A DNA stretch of 32,030 nt from NCBI GenBank assembly GCA_902825845.1, contig CADECM010000076.1:1-32030 (forward strand). The letters run 5' to 3'. Positions 21,722 to 29,864 of this stretch are shown here, piece after piece. Both the position numbers and the translations under genes were made by a program. Origin of the DNA: an uncultured beta proteobacterium (lineage in GTDB: Bacteria; Pseudomonadota; Gammaproteobacteria; Burkholderiales; SG8-41). Each line of letters starts with the position of its first letter. The first letter of the stretch is position 1. The notes under the pieces are model-generated. The model did no database searches. It was given only the letters and a program-made list of their open reading frames with translations, and was not told where the DNA came from.

Positions 21722-24445
21722 ATGGAAACCCTGCTGCTGGTCGATGGCTCGTCGTATTTGTATCGCGCATTTCACGCCATGCCGGATTTGCGCAGCAAGC
21801 GCGGGGAGCCCACGGGCGCCATTTACGGGGTGCTCAACATGTTGCGCCGCCTGCACAAGGACTACCCTTCCGCGCTTTCCGCCTGTGTATTCGATGCCAA
21901 AGGCAAGACCTTCCGCGACGACGTTTACCCCGAGTACAAGGCAAACCGGCCGCCGATGCCGGACGATTTGTCGGCCCAGATCGCGCCGCTGCACGAGGCG
22001 ATTACGGCGATGGGCTGGCCGCTGCTGATCGTGGAGGGCGTGGAGGCGGATGATGTGATAGGCACGCTGGCGCGTGACGGCGAGCGCGCCGGCATGCGGG
22101 TGGTGATTTCAACCGGCGACAAAGACATCGCGCAACTGGTGTCGCCACAGGTGACGCTGGTCAACACCATGACCAATGAGTTGCTCGACGAAGCCGGCGT
22201 GGCGCAAAAGTTCGGCGTCAAACCGGAGCGCATCGTCGACTATCTGACGCTGATCGGCGATACCGTGGACAACGTGCCCGGCGTGGCGAAGGTGGGGCCG
22301 AAGACGGCGGTGAAGTGGCTGACCCAGTACGGCACGCTCGACGCGGTGGTGGCACACGCCGGCGACATCGGCGGCGTGGTGGGGAACAATTTGCGCGAGG
22401 CGCTTGATTGGCTGCCGACCGCGCGCGGCCTGCTGACCATCAAGTGTGACGTGGCGTTGCCGGTGACGCTGCAGGCGCTGGACCTTAAGGTGCAGGACAA
22501 GGCAAGGCTCGATGCGTTGTTCGAGCAATTTGATTTCAAGTCGTGGCGCAAGGAGCTGCAAGGTTCGACGGCAGGTGCCGCCGATGCGGCGACCGCGCCC
22601 GTTGCCGCCGCGGCCACCGTGGCGCCGCCGGCCGCCGTGGACAAACACTACGAAACGGTGAGCACGCAAGCGCAACTGGACGCCTGGCTGGCGACGGTTC
22701 GTGGCGCCGAACTGACCGCGGTCGATACCGAAACCACCAGCCTCGATCCGTTCAAGGCGCGGCTGGTCGGCATTTCCCTGTGCGCGCAGTCGGGCCATGC
22801 GGCCTACATCCCCGTGGGCCATCAATATCCGGGCGCCGGTGACCAGCTCGCGCTGGAGGCGGTGCTGTCAACGCTGAAACCCTGGCTGGAGGATGCCGGC
22901 GCGGCGAAGCTTGGCCAACACATCAAATACGATACGCATGTGTTCGCCAATCACGGCGTCGCGCTGCGCGGCGTCGCGCACGACACACTGTTGCAGTCGT
23001 ACGTGCTGGAGAGCCACAAGCCGCACGACATGGATGATTTGGCGAACAGACATTTATCAATAAAAACAATAACGTATGATGAGGTGACCGGGAAGGGCGC
23101 GGGACGCATCGGTTTTGAGCAGGTATCCATCGAGCGCGCTGCCGAGTACGCGGCGGAAGACGCTGACATCACGCTGCGCCTGCATCAGGCACTGTATCCG
23201 CAGGTGGCGGCCGATCCGAAGTTGCTGCATATCTACCGCGATATCGAGCTGCCGGTGATGCCGGTATTGCAGACGATGGAACGCAACGGCGTGTTGCTCG
23301 ATGTCAAACTACTGGCCGAGTTGTCCGCTGCGTTCGGCGCGAAAATGATCGAGATCGAAGCCAAAGCGCACGCGCAGGCAGGGCAGCCGTTCAATCTCGG
23401 CTCGCCCAAGCAGATACAGGAAATTCTGTTCGACAAGCAAGGGCTGAAACCGGTAAAAAAAACGCCCACCGGCCAACCCTCCACTGACGAGGATTCGCTG
23501 GAACAATTGGCGCTCGATCATCCGTTGCCCAAGCTGATCCTCGAGTATCGCAGCCTGGCAAAATTGAAATCGACGTATACCGACAAGCTACCCGGCATGA
23601 TCAACCCGGATACCGGCCGCGTGCATACCAACTACGGCCAGGCGATCGCCGTGACCGGCCGTCTGTCGAGCAACGATCCGAATCTGCAGAACATTCCGAT
23701 ACGCACGGCCGAGGGCCGGCGCATCCGCGAAGCGTTCATCGCCGCGCCCGGTTGCGTGATCATGTCCGCCGACTATTCGCAGATCGAATTGCGCATCATG
23801 GCGCACATCTCGCGCGACGAAAATCTGCTGCGCGCATTTGCCGCGGGCGAAGATATTCATCGCGCCACGGCGGCGGAAATATTTGGCGGCACGCCGGCCG
23901 CTGTCAGCAGCGAACAACGGCGCTATGCCAAAGTAATTAACTTCGGGCTGATCTACGGCATGTCGGCGTTTGGACTGGCGCGCCAGCTTGGGCTCGAACG
24001 CAGCGCGGCACAGCAATACATGGAGCGTTACTTCGCGCGCTACCCCGGCGTCGACGCCTACATGAAAGACACGCGCGAGACTGCGCGCAATCAGGGCTAC
24101 GTCGAAACCGTATTCGGCCGCCGCCTGTGGCTGCCGGAAATCCGCAGTTCGAATCAGGCGCGTCGTCAGGGCGCGGAACGCGCGGCGATCAACGCGCCGA
24201 TGCAGGGCACGGCGGCTGATCTGATCAAAATGGCAATGATCGCCGTCGATCAGTGGCTCAAGCAGGAGCGCCTGGGCACGCGTCTGATCATGCAGGTGCA
24301 TGACGAGCTGGTGCTGGAAGTACCGGCGGCGGAGCAGGACGTTGTCACGCAACATCTGCCGCGGCTGATGAATGGGGTGGCAACGCTTGCCGTGCCGCTG
24401 CTGGTGGAACTGGGCGTGGGACCGAACTGGGATCGAGCCCACTGA
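21722..24445 (+). CDS. polA: DNA polymerase I
   Basis: 907 residues with all three PolA domains. The 5'-3' exonuclease starts LLLVDGSSYLYRAFHAMP and includes VEADDVIGTLA and GDKDIAQLV. The proofreading domain retains its metal ligands, Asp335 and Glu337 in VDTETTSLD. The polymerase domain has motif A MSADYSQIELR (Asp684), the O-helix KVINFGLIYGMSAFGLA and motif C MQVHDELVLEV (Asp861, Glu862). Replication, repair and Okazaki-fragment processing are the roles. A linker rich in Ala (AGAADAATAPVAAAATVA) lies between the exonuclease domains. Codons around residues 440-455 are unusually AT-rich (ATA, AAA, ACA), overlapping a weak match to the dispersed AT-rich repeat, but the protein sequence there is normal. 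Confidence 0.97.
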   Translation: METLLLVDGSSYLYRAFHAMPDLRSKRGEPTGAIYGVLNMLRRLHKDYPSALSACVFDAKGKTFRDDVYPEYKANRPPMPDDLSAQIAPLHEAITAMGWPLLIVEGVEADDVIGTLARDGERAGMRVVISTGDKDIAQLVSPQVTLVNTMTNELLDEAGVAQKFGVKPERIVDYLTLIGDTVDNVPGVAKVGPKTAVKWLTQYGTLDAVVAHAGDIGGVVGNNLREALDWLPTARGLLTIKCDVALPVTLQALDLKVQDKARLDALFEQFDFKSWRKELQGSTAGAADAATAPVAAAATVAPPAAVDKHYETVSTQAQLDAWLATVRGAELTAVDTETTSLDPFKARLVGISLCAQSGHAAYIPVGHQYPGAGDQLALEAVLSTLKPWLEDAGAAKLGQHIKYDTHVFANHGVALRGVAHDTLLQSYVLESHKPHDMDDLANRHLSIKTITYDEVTGKGAGRIGFEQVSIERAAEYAAEDADITLRLHQALYPQVAADPKLLHIYRDIELPVMPVLQTMERNGVLLDVKLLAELSAAFGAKMIEIEAKAHAQAGQPFNLGSPKQIQEILFDKQGLKPVKKTPTGQPSTDEDSLEQLALDHPLPKLILEYRSLAKLKSTYTDKLPGMINPDTGRVHTNYGQAIAVTGRLSSNDPNLQNIPIRTAEGRRIREAFIAAPGCVIMSADYSQIELRIMAHISRDENLLRAFAAGEDIHRATAAEIFGGTPAAVSSEQRRYAKVINFGLIYGMSAFGLARQLGLERSAAQQYMERYFARYPGVDAYMKDTRETARNQGYVETVFGRRLWLPEIRSSNQARRQGAERAAINAPMQGTAADLIKMAMIAVDQWLKQERLGTRLIMQVHDELVLEVPAAEQDVVTQHLPRLMNGVATLAVPLLVELGVGPNWDRAH

Positions 24446-24710
24446 GACCGGATTGTGAAAGGTGGGTAATCAATGGCATGGCGCATGCCCGCGCGCAATG
24501 GGAGTACCGCAGACCACCCGGGATACGTAGTAGCACGTATACCACTGTCTATTGTGGTTTTGGTGTTCATATTTCGGGCCTATAGTATCGTGCGACGAAA
24601 GCACGATTGGAGCGGTACAAGCCGGCGATATGGCGCACCAGTTATACACCGACTTTGTCTGTGTTTTCGTACATCCAGCGTAAAATTCTCAAGTGTTACA
24701 TCTTGATTGA

Positions 24711-24738
24711 TTTATAACTATATGTTTTAATTATAAAT
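24711..24738 (-). repeat. AT-rich dispersed repeat, degenerate copy h
   Basis: The minus strand reads TATAATTAAAACATATAGTT then ATAAA, aligning with copy c (AATAAAAACAGATAGTTAT) with a few changes. It lies in the already AT-rich spacer upstream of mraZ, so chance resemblance is possible. Confidence 0.4.
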
Positions 24739-24813
24739 AGTCTAATACACCGCTTCCGCGATCCGCACACCGACCCACTTATAAATTGTTGTTTCAATGA
24801 AGGAAAGTTGGAA

Positions 24814-24825
24814 TTTTCCGGAAAA
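24814..24825. promoter_or_regulatory. Perfect 12-bp palindrome TTTTCCGGAAAA
   Basis: Fully self-complementary sequence 22 bp upstream of the first MraZ box, near the expected promoter of the dcw operon. A second dyad, GGAATTTTCC, overlaps its left half. It may be a regulator site; the binding protein is unknown. Confidence 0.35.
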
Positions 24826-24846
24826 GAAACAAAATAATTTTTCCCT

Positions 24847-24886
24847 AGTGGTAAAAAGTAGGGAAAAGTGGTAAAAAGTGGGCAGA
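24847..24886 (+). promoter_or_regulatory. MraZ operator: four 10-bp-phased boxes
   Basis: AGTGGTAAAA, AGTAGGGAAA, AGTGGTAAAA and AGTGGGCAGA follow one another with an exact 10-bp period. MraZ of E. coli binds several GTGGG-type boxes spaced by 10 bp upstream of its own gene, so this array fits autorepression of the dcw operon. It lies 66 bp upstream of the mraZ start. Confidence 0.7.
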
Positions 24887-24952
24887 CGTGAGTACTCGCT
24901 ATCAAACCTGCGTCCGGGTTAGTGAGTACCCACCCTACCCAGGGGAAATTCG

Positions 24953-25411
24953 GTGTTCGACGGCAGTACCAACCTCACGCTCGACAATAAAGGCAGGCTT
25001 GCCATACCGACCCGGTATCGCGAGAAGCTGCTGGAGTGCTGTGGCGGCAATCTGGTGATTACCGGCAGTGCCGACGAGTGCGTACTGCTTTACCCGTCGC
25101 CCGACTGGGAAATCGTCCGGCAAAACCTCTACGCATTGCCCAACGCCGATCCGCGCGTGCGCTATCTGCAGCGCCGCGTTGGCGGGCAAGCGGTACCTGC
25201 GCCAATGGATGCGGCGGGCCGCATATTGGTCACGCCCGAGTTGCGCGAATTCGCGGGCCTGGAGAAAGACGTGGTGCTGGCGGGGCAGAACAACAAATTC
25301 GAGTTGTGGAACGCGCAGTTGTGGAAAGCGAACATGAGAAATTCTGAAGCGCTTACCGCGCCATTCGCGCCGGAGCGGTTGCCGCCGAGCCTGGTGGGCT
25401 TCTCCTTGTGA
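24953..25411 (+). CDS. mraZ: Transcriptional regulator MraZ
   Basis: 152 residues with two SpoVT-AbrB half-domains: DNKGRLAIPTRYRE near the N-terminus and DAAGRILVTPELREFAGL in the second half. It forms a ring-shaped oligomer that binds phased GTGGG-type repeats and regulates the dcw operon; such repeats are present directly upstream. The start is GTG at 24953 with AGGGG seven bases before it (FDGSTNLTLDNKG is the standard N-terminus). The stop overlaps the start of rsmH in GTGA. First gene of the division and cell-wall operon. Confidence 0.95.
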   Translation: MFDGSTNLTLDNKGRLAIPTRYREKLLECCGGNLVITGSADECVLLYPSPDWEIVRQNLYALPNADPRVRYLQRRVGGQAVPAPMDAAGRILVTPELREFAGLEKDVVLAGQNNKFELWNAQLWKANMRNSEALTAPFAPERLPPSLVGFSL

Positions 25412-26349
25412 TCGTGCATGAGCACCAGGCGGTATTGCTGGCGAAGGCGGTGGATGGATTGAATGTACGGGCAGACGGCATTTATGTGGACGGCACGTTT
25501 GGGCGGGGCGGACATAGCAGGCGCATTTTGCAATTGTTGGGTGTACGCGGGCGGCTGATTGCACTGGATCGGGATCCGGATGCGATCACCGCGGGACAGG
25601 TACTGCAGGACCCGCGCTTCACGTTGTTGCACGCGCGCTTTGGCGAATTGGAAAGGGTACTGGCGGCACAGGGCATCAAGCGGGTCGACGGCATATTGCT
25701 CGACCTGGGCGTGTCCTCGCCGCAGTTGGACGATGCGGCGCGGGGTTTCAGTTTTCGCTTCGACGCGCCGCTGGATATGCGCATGGACAACAGCCGCGGC
25801 ATGAGCGCGGCGCAATGGCTGGCACAGGCGGACGAATCGGAAATCCGGGAGGTTCTAAAAGATTATGGCGAAGAACGGTTTGCTAAACAGATTGCAGCAG
25901 CGATTGTTGCGGCTCGATCCCAGGGCGGTATTGGCAGTACACGACAGCTTGCCGCGCTCGTGGCGCACGCCGTCCCGGCGCGGGAGCCACGCCAGGACCC
26001 TGCGACGCGCACGTTTCAAGCTTTACGGATTCACCTCAATCAGGAACTCGAGGAGCTCTCGCTAGTGTTGACGCAGTCCCTCGCGCTGCTCAACCCCGGC
26101 GCACGCCTGGCGGTGATCAGCTTTCACTCGCTCGAGGACCGCATCGTCAAGCGCTTCATGCGCGAGGCGGCGGCCGGCGCGAGCGTGCCGCGGCGCCTGC
26201 CGCTGCGCGCGCATGAGATGCCGCGGCCGCTGCTGCAACTGATCGGGCGCGCGCAGCGCGCGGATGACGCGGAAGTGGCCGCCAACCCGCGCGCGCGCAG
26301 CGCGACCCTGCGCGTGGCGCAACGCACGGCGCAGGCGCAAGCGTCATGA
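25408..26349 (+). CDS. rsmH: 16S rRNA (cytosine-1402-N4) methyltransferase
   Basis: 313 residues. RsmH (MraW) methylates C1402 in the ribosomal decoding centre using S-adenosylmethionine. It begins HEHQAVLLAKAVDGL, with the SAM loop YVDGTFGRGGHS (27-37), then GILLDLGVSSPQLDDAARGFSF, DMRMDNSRGMSAAQWL, PATRTFQALRIHLNQELEEL and SFHSLEDRIVKRFMRE. All are diagnostic. The start is the GTG at 25408, overlapping the mraZ stop by four bases; a GTG at 25414 is possible. It ends in an ATGA overlap with ftsL. Confidence 0.97.
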   Translation: MIVHEHQAVLLAKAVDGLNVRADGIYVDGTFGRGGHSRRILQLLGVRGRLIALDRDPDAITAGQVLQDPRFTLLHARFGELERVLAAQGIKRVDGILLDLGVSSPQLDDAARGFSFRFDAPLDMRMDNSRGMSAAQWLAQADESEIREVLKDYGEERFAKQIAAAIVAARSQGGIGSTRQLAALVAHAVPAREPRQDPATRTFQALRIHLNQELEELSLVLTQSLALLNPGARLAVISFHSLEDRIVKRFMREAAAGASVPRRLPLRAHEMPRPLLQLIGRAQRADDAEVAANPRARSATLRVAQRTAQAQAS

Positions 26350-26624
26350 CCCGCCTCAATTTCATGCTGCTGGCGATCCTCCTCGCGTGCGCGCTGGCGC
26401 TGGTGACCTCCCAGCACCGCGCGCGCAAGCTGTACGTGGAGCTGCAGCAGGCGCTTGAACTGGAAAAGAAATACGAACGCGAATGGAGTCAGCTGCAGCT
26501 CGAGCAGGGCGCCTGGTCGATCCATGCGCGCATCGAAAACATCGCGGTACAGCAATTGCGCATGCGCGCGCCCACCGCGGCGCGCACGCAGCTGGTGCCG
26601 TCCAACCAGGGAGCCGCCCGATGA
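26346..26624 (+). CDS. ftsL: Cell division protein FtsL
   Basis: 92-residue bitopic division protein. A short cytoplasmic part (MTRLN) is followed by one membrane helix (~6-22) and a periplasmic coiled-coil region rich in Leu and Glu (YVELQQALELEKKYEREWSQL) that would associate with FtsB and FtsQ in the divisome. The sequence is poorly conserved in the family, but size, topology and position between rsmH and ftsI are decisive. It overlaps both neighbours by ATGA. Confidence 0.92.
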   Translation: MTRLNFMLLAILLACALALVTSQHRARKLYVELQQALELEKKYEREWSQLQLEQGAWSIHARIENIAVQQLRMRAPTAARTQLVPSNQGAAR

Positions 26625-28345
26625 ACGCCCCGCCGCCGCGCCCGCTGCCGCGTCTGCCCGCCTGGCGCGCCAGCACGCTGCTGTCGGGCCTGCTCCTGTG
26701 CTTTGGCATTCTCATCAGCCGCGCGGTCTATCTGCAGGGGCTGAACAACGATTTCTACCAGGCCAAGGGCGAATCGCGCTACGCCCGCTCCATGGAAATC
26801 ACCGCGACACGTGGCGTGATCGTCGACCGCAACAACGATCTGCTGGCGATCTCGACACCGGTGGAATCGGTGGCGGCGAGTCCCGCCGACATCGATATAA
26901 CCGGCGAGCAGACCCGCAAGCTTGCGCAACTGCTGCAAATGCAGGTGCGCGACGTATCGCGCAAGCTCGAAGACACGCAACGCGAATTCGTCTATCTCAA
27001 ACGCCAGTTGCCGCCGGCGCAGGCGGCGAAAGTGGTGGAACTGAACATTCCCGGCGTTTTTCTGAAGCGCGAATACCGCCGCTATTACCCGGCTGCCGAG
27101 GAACTGGCGCACGTCATCGGTTTTACCAACATCGATGACAAGGGCCAGGAGGCGCTGGAACTCGCGTTCGAGGACAGGCTGCGGGGCAAGCCGGGCTTTC
27201 GGCGCGTGATCAAGGACCGCAAGGGCCGCATTGTCGAAGACGTCGAAAGCATACGCGCGCCGCGCCACGGCGAGCGCATCGCGCTCACCATCGACGCGAA
27301 AATTCAGCATCTGGCGTATCGCGAACTCAAAAAAGCGATGGCATCCCACCGCGCAAAAGCCGGCGGCATAGTGGTGCTGGATGCGGCCACCGGTGAAGTG
27401 ATCGCGATGGCGAACTTTCCCACCTACGACCCCAACACGCGCGGGCGCGTCGATCCCTCGCGCATGCGCAACCGCACGGTTACCGATCTGTTCGAGCCCG
27501 GCTCCACGCTGAAGCCGTTTACCGTGGCCACCGCGCTGGAGGCCGGCATGGTGACGCCCAACACGATGGTGGATACCGCGTCCGGGCAATTGACCATAGG
27601 CAGCGCCACCATTCACGACGCGCATCGCGCGGGCCCGCTCACAGTGGCGCAAGTCATCCAGAAATCGTCCAATGTGGGCGCCGCCAAACTGGCGCTGCGC
27701 ATGCCGCCCGAAGTGCTGTGGAAAGTGTTTAACGGCGTCGGCTTCGGGATGACGCCCCAATCCGGATTTCCCGGCGAAGTGGCGGGCAAACTGCGCGCGC
27801 ATCAGAACTGGCGCCCGATTGAGCAGGCGACGATGTCCTACGGTCACGGCATCTCCGTGTCACTGCTGCAACTGGCCCGCGCTTATACGATCTTCGCCTC
27901 CGATGGCGAACTGAAGCCGCCCACGCTGATCAAACGCGAGGACGCGCCGCAAGCAAAGCGCGTGATTTCGCCGCAAACGGCACAGTCGGTGCGCAATATG
28001 CTCGAAATGGCGGTACAGGCGGGCGGAACGGCGCCGCAGGCGCAGGTCGCGGGCTACCGTGTTGCCGGCAAGACCGGCACCGCGCACAAAGTCGAAGGCC
28101 GCGGTTATGCGGCCCACCGCTACGTGTCTTCATTTGTCGGTTTTGCACCGGTATCGAATCCGCGGCTGGTGGTCGCCGTCATGATCGACGAACCGGGTGC
28201 CGGCCAGTATTACGGGGGACTGGTGGCTGCCCCCGTATTCAGCGAAGTCGCGGGCGGCGCGCTGCGGCTGATGGGGGTGCCGCCGGACGCGCCGGTGGAA
28301 AAGCTGGTGCTGCCCAGCGCGCCTGAAATCAAGGAAGAAGTGTGA
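26621..28345 (+). CDS. ftsI: Penicillin-binding protein 3, septal peptidoglycan transpeptidase
   Basis: 574 residues, class B PBP of the divisome. One N-terminal membrane helix (~17-38) is followed by the pedestal region (ATRGVIVDRNNDLLA at 62-76; YYPAAEELAHVIGF) and the transpeptidase domain with the catalytic Ser295 in STLK, the SSN triad (349-351) and KTGTA (484-488). It crosslinks septal murein and is the target of beta-lactams such as aztreonam. The frame is open upstream of the chosen ATG (26621), but that part is ftsL in another frame; ATGA overlap with ftsL confirms the start. Confidence 0.96.
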   Translation: MNAPPPRPLPRLPAWRASTLLSGLLLCFGILISRAVYLQGLNNDFYQAKGESRYARSMEITATRGVIVDRNNDLLAISTPVESVAASPADIDITGEQTRKLAQLLQMQVRDVSRKLEDTQREFVYLKRQLPPAQAAKVVELNIPGVFLKREYRRYYPAAEELAHVIGFTNIDDKGQEALELAFEDRLRGKPGFRRVIKDRKGRIVEDVESIRAPRHGERIALTIDAKIQHLAYRELKKAMASHRAKAGGIVVLDAATGEVIAMANFPTYDPNTRGRVDPSRMRNRTVTDLFEPGSTLKPFTVATALEAGMVTPNTMVDTASGQLTIGSATIHDAHRAGPLTVAQVIQKSSNVGAAKLALRMPPEVLWKVFNGVGFGMTPQSGFPGEVAGKLRAHQNWRPIEQATMSYGHGISVSLLQLARAYTIFASDGELKPPTLIKREDAPQAKRVISPQTAQSVRNMLEMAVQAGGTAPQAQVAGYRVAGKTGTAHKVEGRGYAAHRYVSSFVGFAPVSNPRLVVAVMIDEPGAGQYYGGLVAAPVFSEVAGGALRLMGVPPDAPVEKLVLPSAPEIKEEV

Positions 28346-28376
28346 ACGGCTGCACCCTGCAAACGAGGATCGCGGA

Positions 28377-29864
28377 TTGAGCACCGCAGGCATGGCACGT
28401 GATATTGACTGGGTCGCGATCGACGCGCTGGGCATCCGGCGCGTGGTCAGCGACAGTCGTGCGGTGCGCGCGGGGGACACCTTTGCCGCCTATCGCGGTG
28501 AAACACGCGACGGGCGCGATTTCATCGCGCAGGCGTTGCGTGCAGGCGCGCGCAGCGTGTTGTGGGAATCCGAAGGCTTTGCATGGAACGCGTCCTGGCG
28601 CGCCGCGCAGCTGGGCGTGCGCGGTCTGCGCCACAAGCTCGGTCCCATTGCCAGTCGCGTTCATGGAAGGCCCAGCTCGCGGCTGTGGATGGCGGGCGTG
28701 ACCGGCACCAATGGCAAGACCTCCTGCAGCCAGTGGATTGCGCAGGCCTTCAATCAGCTGGGCAGGCGCTGCGCCGTGGTCGGCACGCTGGGCAATGGCT
28801 TTCCCGGCGCGCTCGAAACGGGCGCGAACACCACGCCTGACGCGGCGTGGCTGCACCGCAAGCTCGGCGACTGGTATCGCGACGGCGCGCGCGCGGTGGC
28901 GATGGAGGTTTCTTCACATGGACTGGAGCAGTCGCGTGTCGCGGGCGTCGAATTCGACGTGGCGATGTTCACCAATCTCACGCGAGACCATCTCGATTAT
29001 CACGGCAGCATGCGCCAGTATCGCCGCGCCAAGGAGCGGCTGTTCGGCTGGGAGACGCTGAAGTGGTCGTTGTTCAACCTCGATGACCGCCATGGCGCCG
29101 TACTGGCGCGGCGGGCGCAGCGGCCTGGCGTCAATGTGGTCGGATTCGGCTTTGCGCGGCCGGCCGCGGAAAGCCGCCTGCCGCGGGTGCAGGGACGCAA
29201 CCTGCGCATGGGACTGGACGGCGTGACCTTTGATGCGCTCACGCCGTGGGGCAGCCTGCGTGTGAAGAGCGCGGTGCTGGGCCGCTTCAACGCCTCGAAC
29301 CTGCTGGCCACGCTGACGCTGCTGCTGGCGAGCGGCGCCGCTGTGCGCGAGGTCGAGCGGGTGCTGGGCCTGTTGACACCGGTCGCCGGGCGCGCGCAGT
29401 CATTCGGCGGCCATGCGCGGCCGCTGGTGGTGGTGGACTACGCGCATACCCCCGATGCGCTGGACAAGATGCTGCTGACGCTGCGCGAGGTGCTCGGCCG
29501 TTCCGCTGGCGCCCGCTTGTACTGTGTCTTCGGTTGTGGCGGCGAGCGCGACCGCGGCAAGCGGCCGATGATGGGCCGTATTGCCACGCGGCTCGCGGAT
29601 GCGGTGATTGTCACCAGCGATAATCCGCGGCGCGAAGCACCGCTGCAGATCATTGCGGAGATTTTGCAGGGAGCGGCGCAGGATTGCAGGGTGATCGAAG
29701 CGCGTGCGCAGGCGGTGGACGCCGCCATTGCCGCGGCGCGCGCCGGCGATGTGGTGCTGGTGGCCGGCAAGGGCCACGAGCCTTATCAGGAAATCGACGG
29801 TGTGCGCCATCACTACAGCGATGCCGCCGCGGTGCAGGCTTCACTCGCGAGGCATCATCCATGA
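28377..29864 (+). CDS. murE: UDP-MurNAc-L-Ala-D-Glu:meso-diaminopimelate ligase
   Basis: 495 residues. Adds meso-diaminopimelate to the cytoplasmic UDP-MurNAc dipeptide with ATP. The ATP loop is TGTNGKTS (109-116), the carbamylated Lys is K219 in RRAKERLF, and the amino-acid selecting motif DNPR is at 415-418, indicating meso-DAP and not lysine. VVDYAHTPDALDKML and VLVAGKGHEPYQ are further hallmarks. I use the TTG at 28377 because GAGG lies 8 bp before it; an ATG at 28392 has no such site. It starts 31 bp after ftsI and ends in an ATGA overlap with murF. Confidence 0.94.
   Translation: MSTAGMARDIDWVAIDALGIRRVVSDSRAVRAGDTFAAYRGETRDGRDFIAQALRAGARSVLWESEGFAWNASWRAAQLGVRGLRHKLGPIASRVHGRPSSRLWMAGVTGTNGKTSCSQWIAQAFNQLGRRCAVVGTLGNGFPGALETGANTTPDAAWLHRKLGDWYRDGARAVAMEVSSHGLEQSRVAGVEFDVAMFTNLTRDHLDYHGSMRQYRRAKERLFGWETLKWSLFNLDDRHGAVLARRAQRPGVNVVGFGFARPAAESRLPRVQGRNLRMGLDGVTFDALTPWGSLRVKSAVLGRFNASNLLATLTLLLASGAAVREVERVLGLLTPVAGRAQSFGGHARPLVVVDYAHTPDALDKMLLTLREVLGRSAGARLYCVFGCGGERDRGKRPMMGRIATRLADAVIVTSDNPRREAPLQIIAEILQGAAQDCRVIEARAQAVDAAIAAARAGDVVLVAGKGHEPYQEIDGVRHHYSDAAAVQASLARHHP

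Larger units (their letters stand above)
24446..24952. other. AT-rich regulatory spacer between polA and the dcw operon
   Basis: 507 bp without a credible gene (a 77-codon frame at 24473-24706 has no ribosome binding site or known motif). The second half is markedly AT-rich and carries a degenerate repeat copy, the palindrome TTTTCCGGAAAA and four MraZ boxes, listed separately. A -35/-10 pair is not clear; TTGGAA (24808-24813) with AATAAT (24833-24838) has a 19-bp spacer. ACCAC-N8-GTGGTTTT (24541-24560) is a possible but weak polA terminator. Confidence 0.5.

Noticed and set aside
23050..23082. AT-rich repeat copy in polA (ATCAATAAAAACAATAACGT)
   Set aside because: It matches the core only partly, is read in a different phase from the murF copy, and encodes KTITYDEVTGKG, which is normal conserved PolA sequence. 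Retained only as a possible weak member.
24541..24560. ACCAC-N8-GTGGTTTT hairpin as polA terminator
   Set aside because: Only 5 bp of stem and four T; about 100 bp beyond the polA stop. Too weak to list as a terminator.
24473..24706. 77-codon plus-strand frame upstream of mraZ
   Set aside because: No ribosome binding site, no recognisable motif, mixed composition and location in a regulatory spacer.
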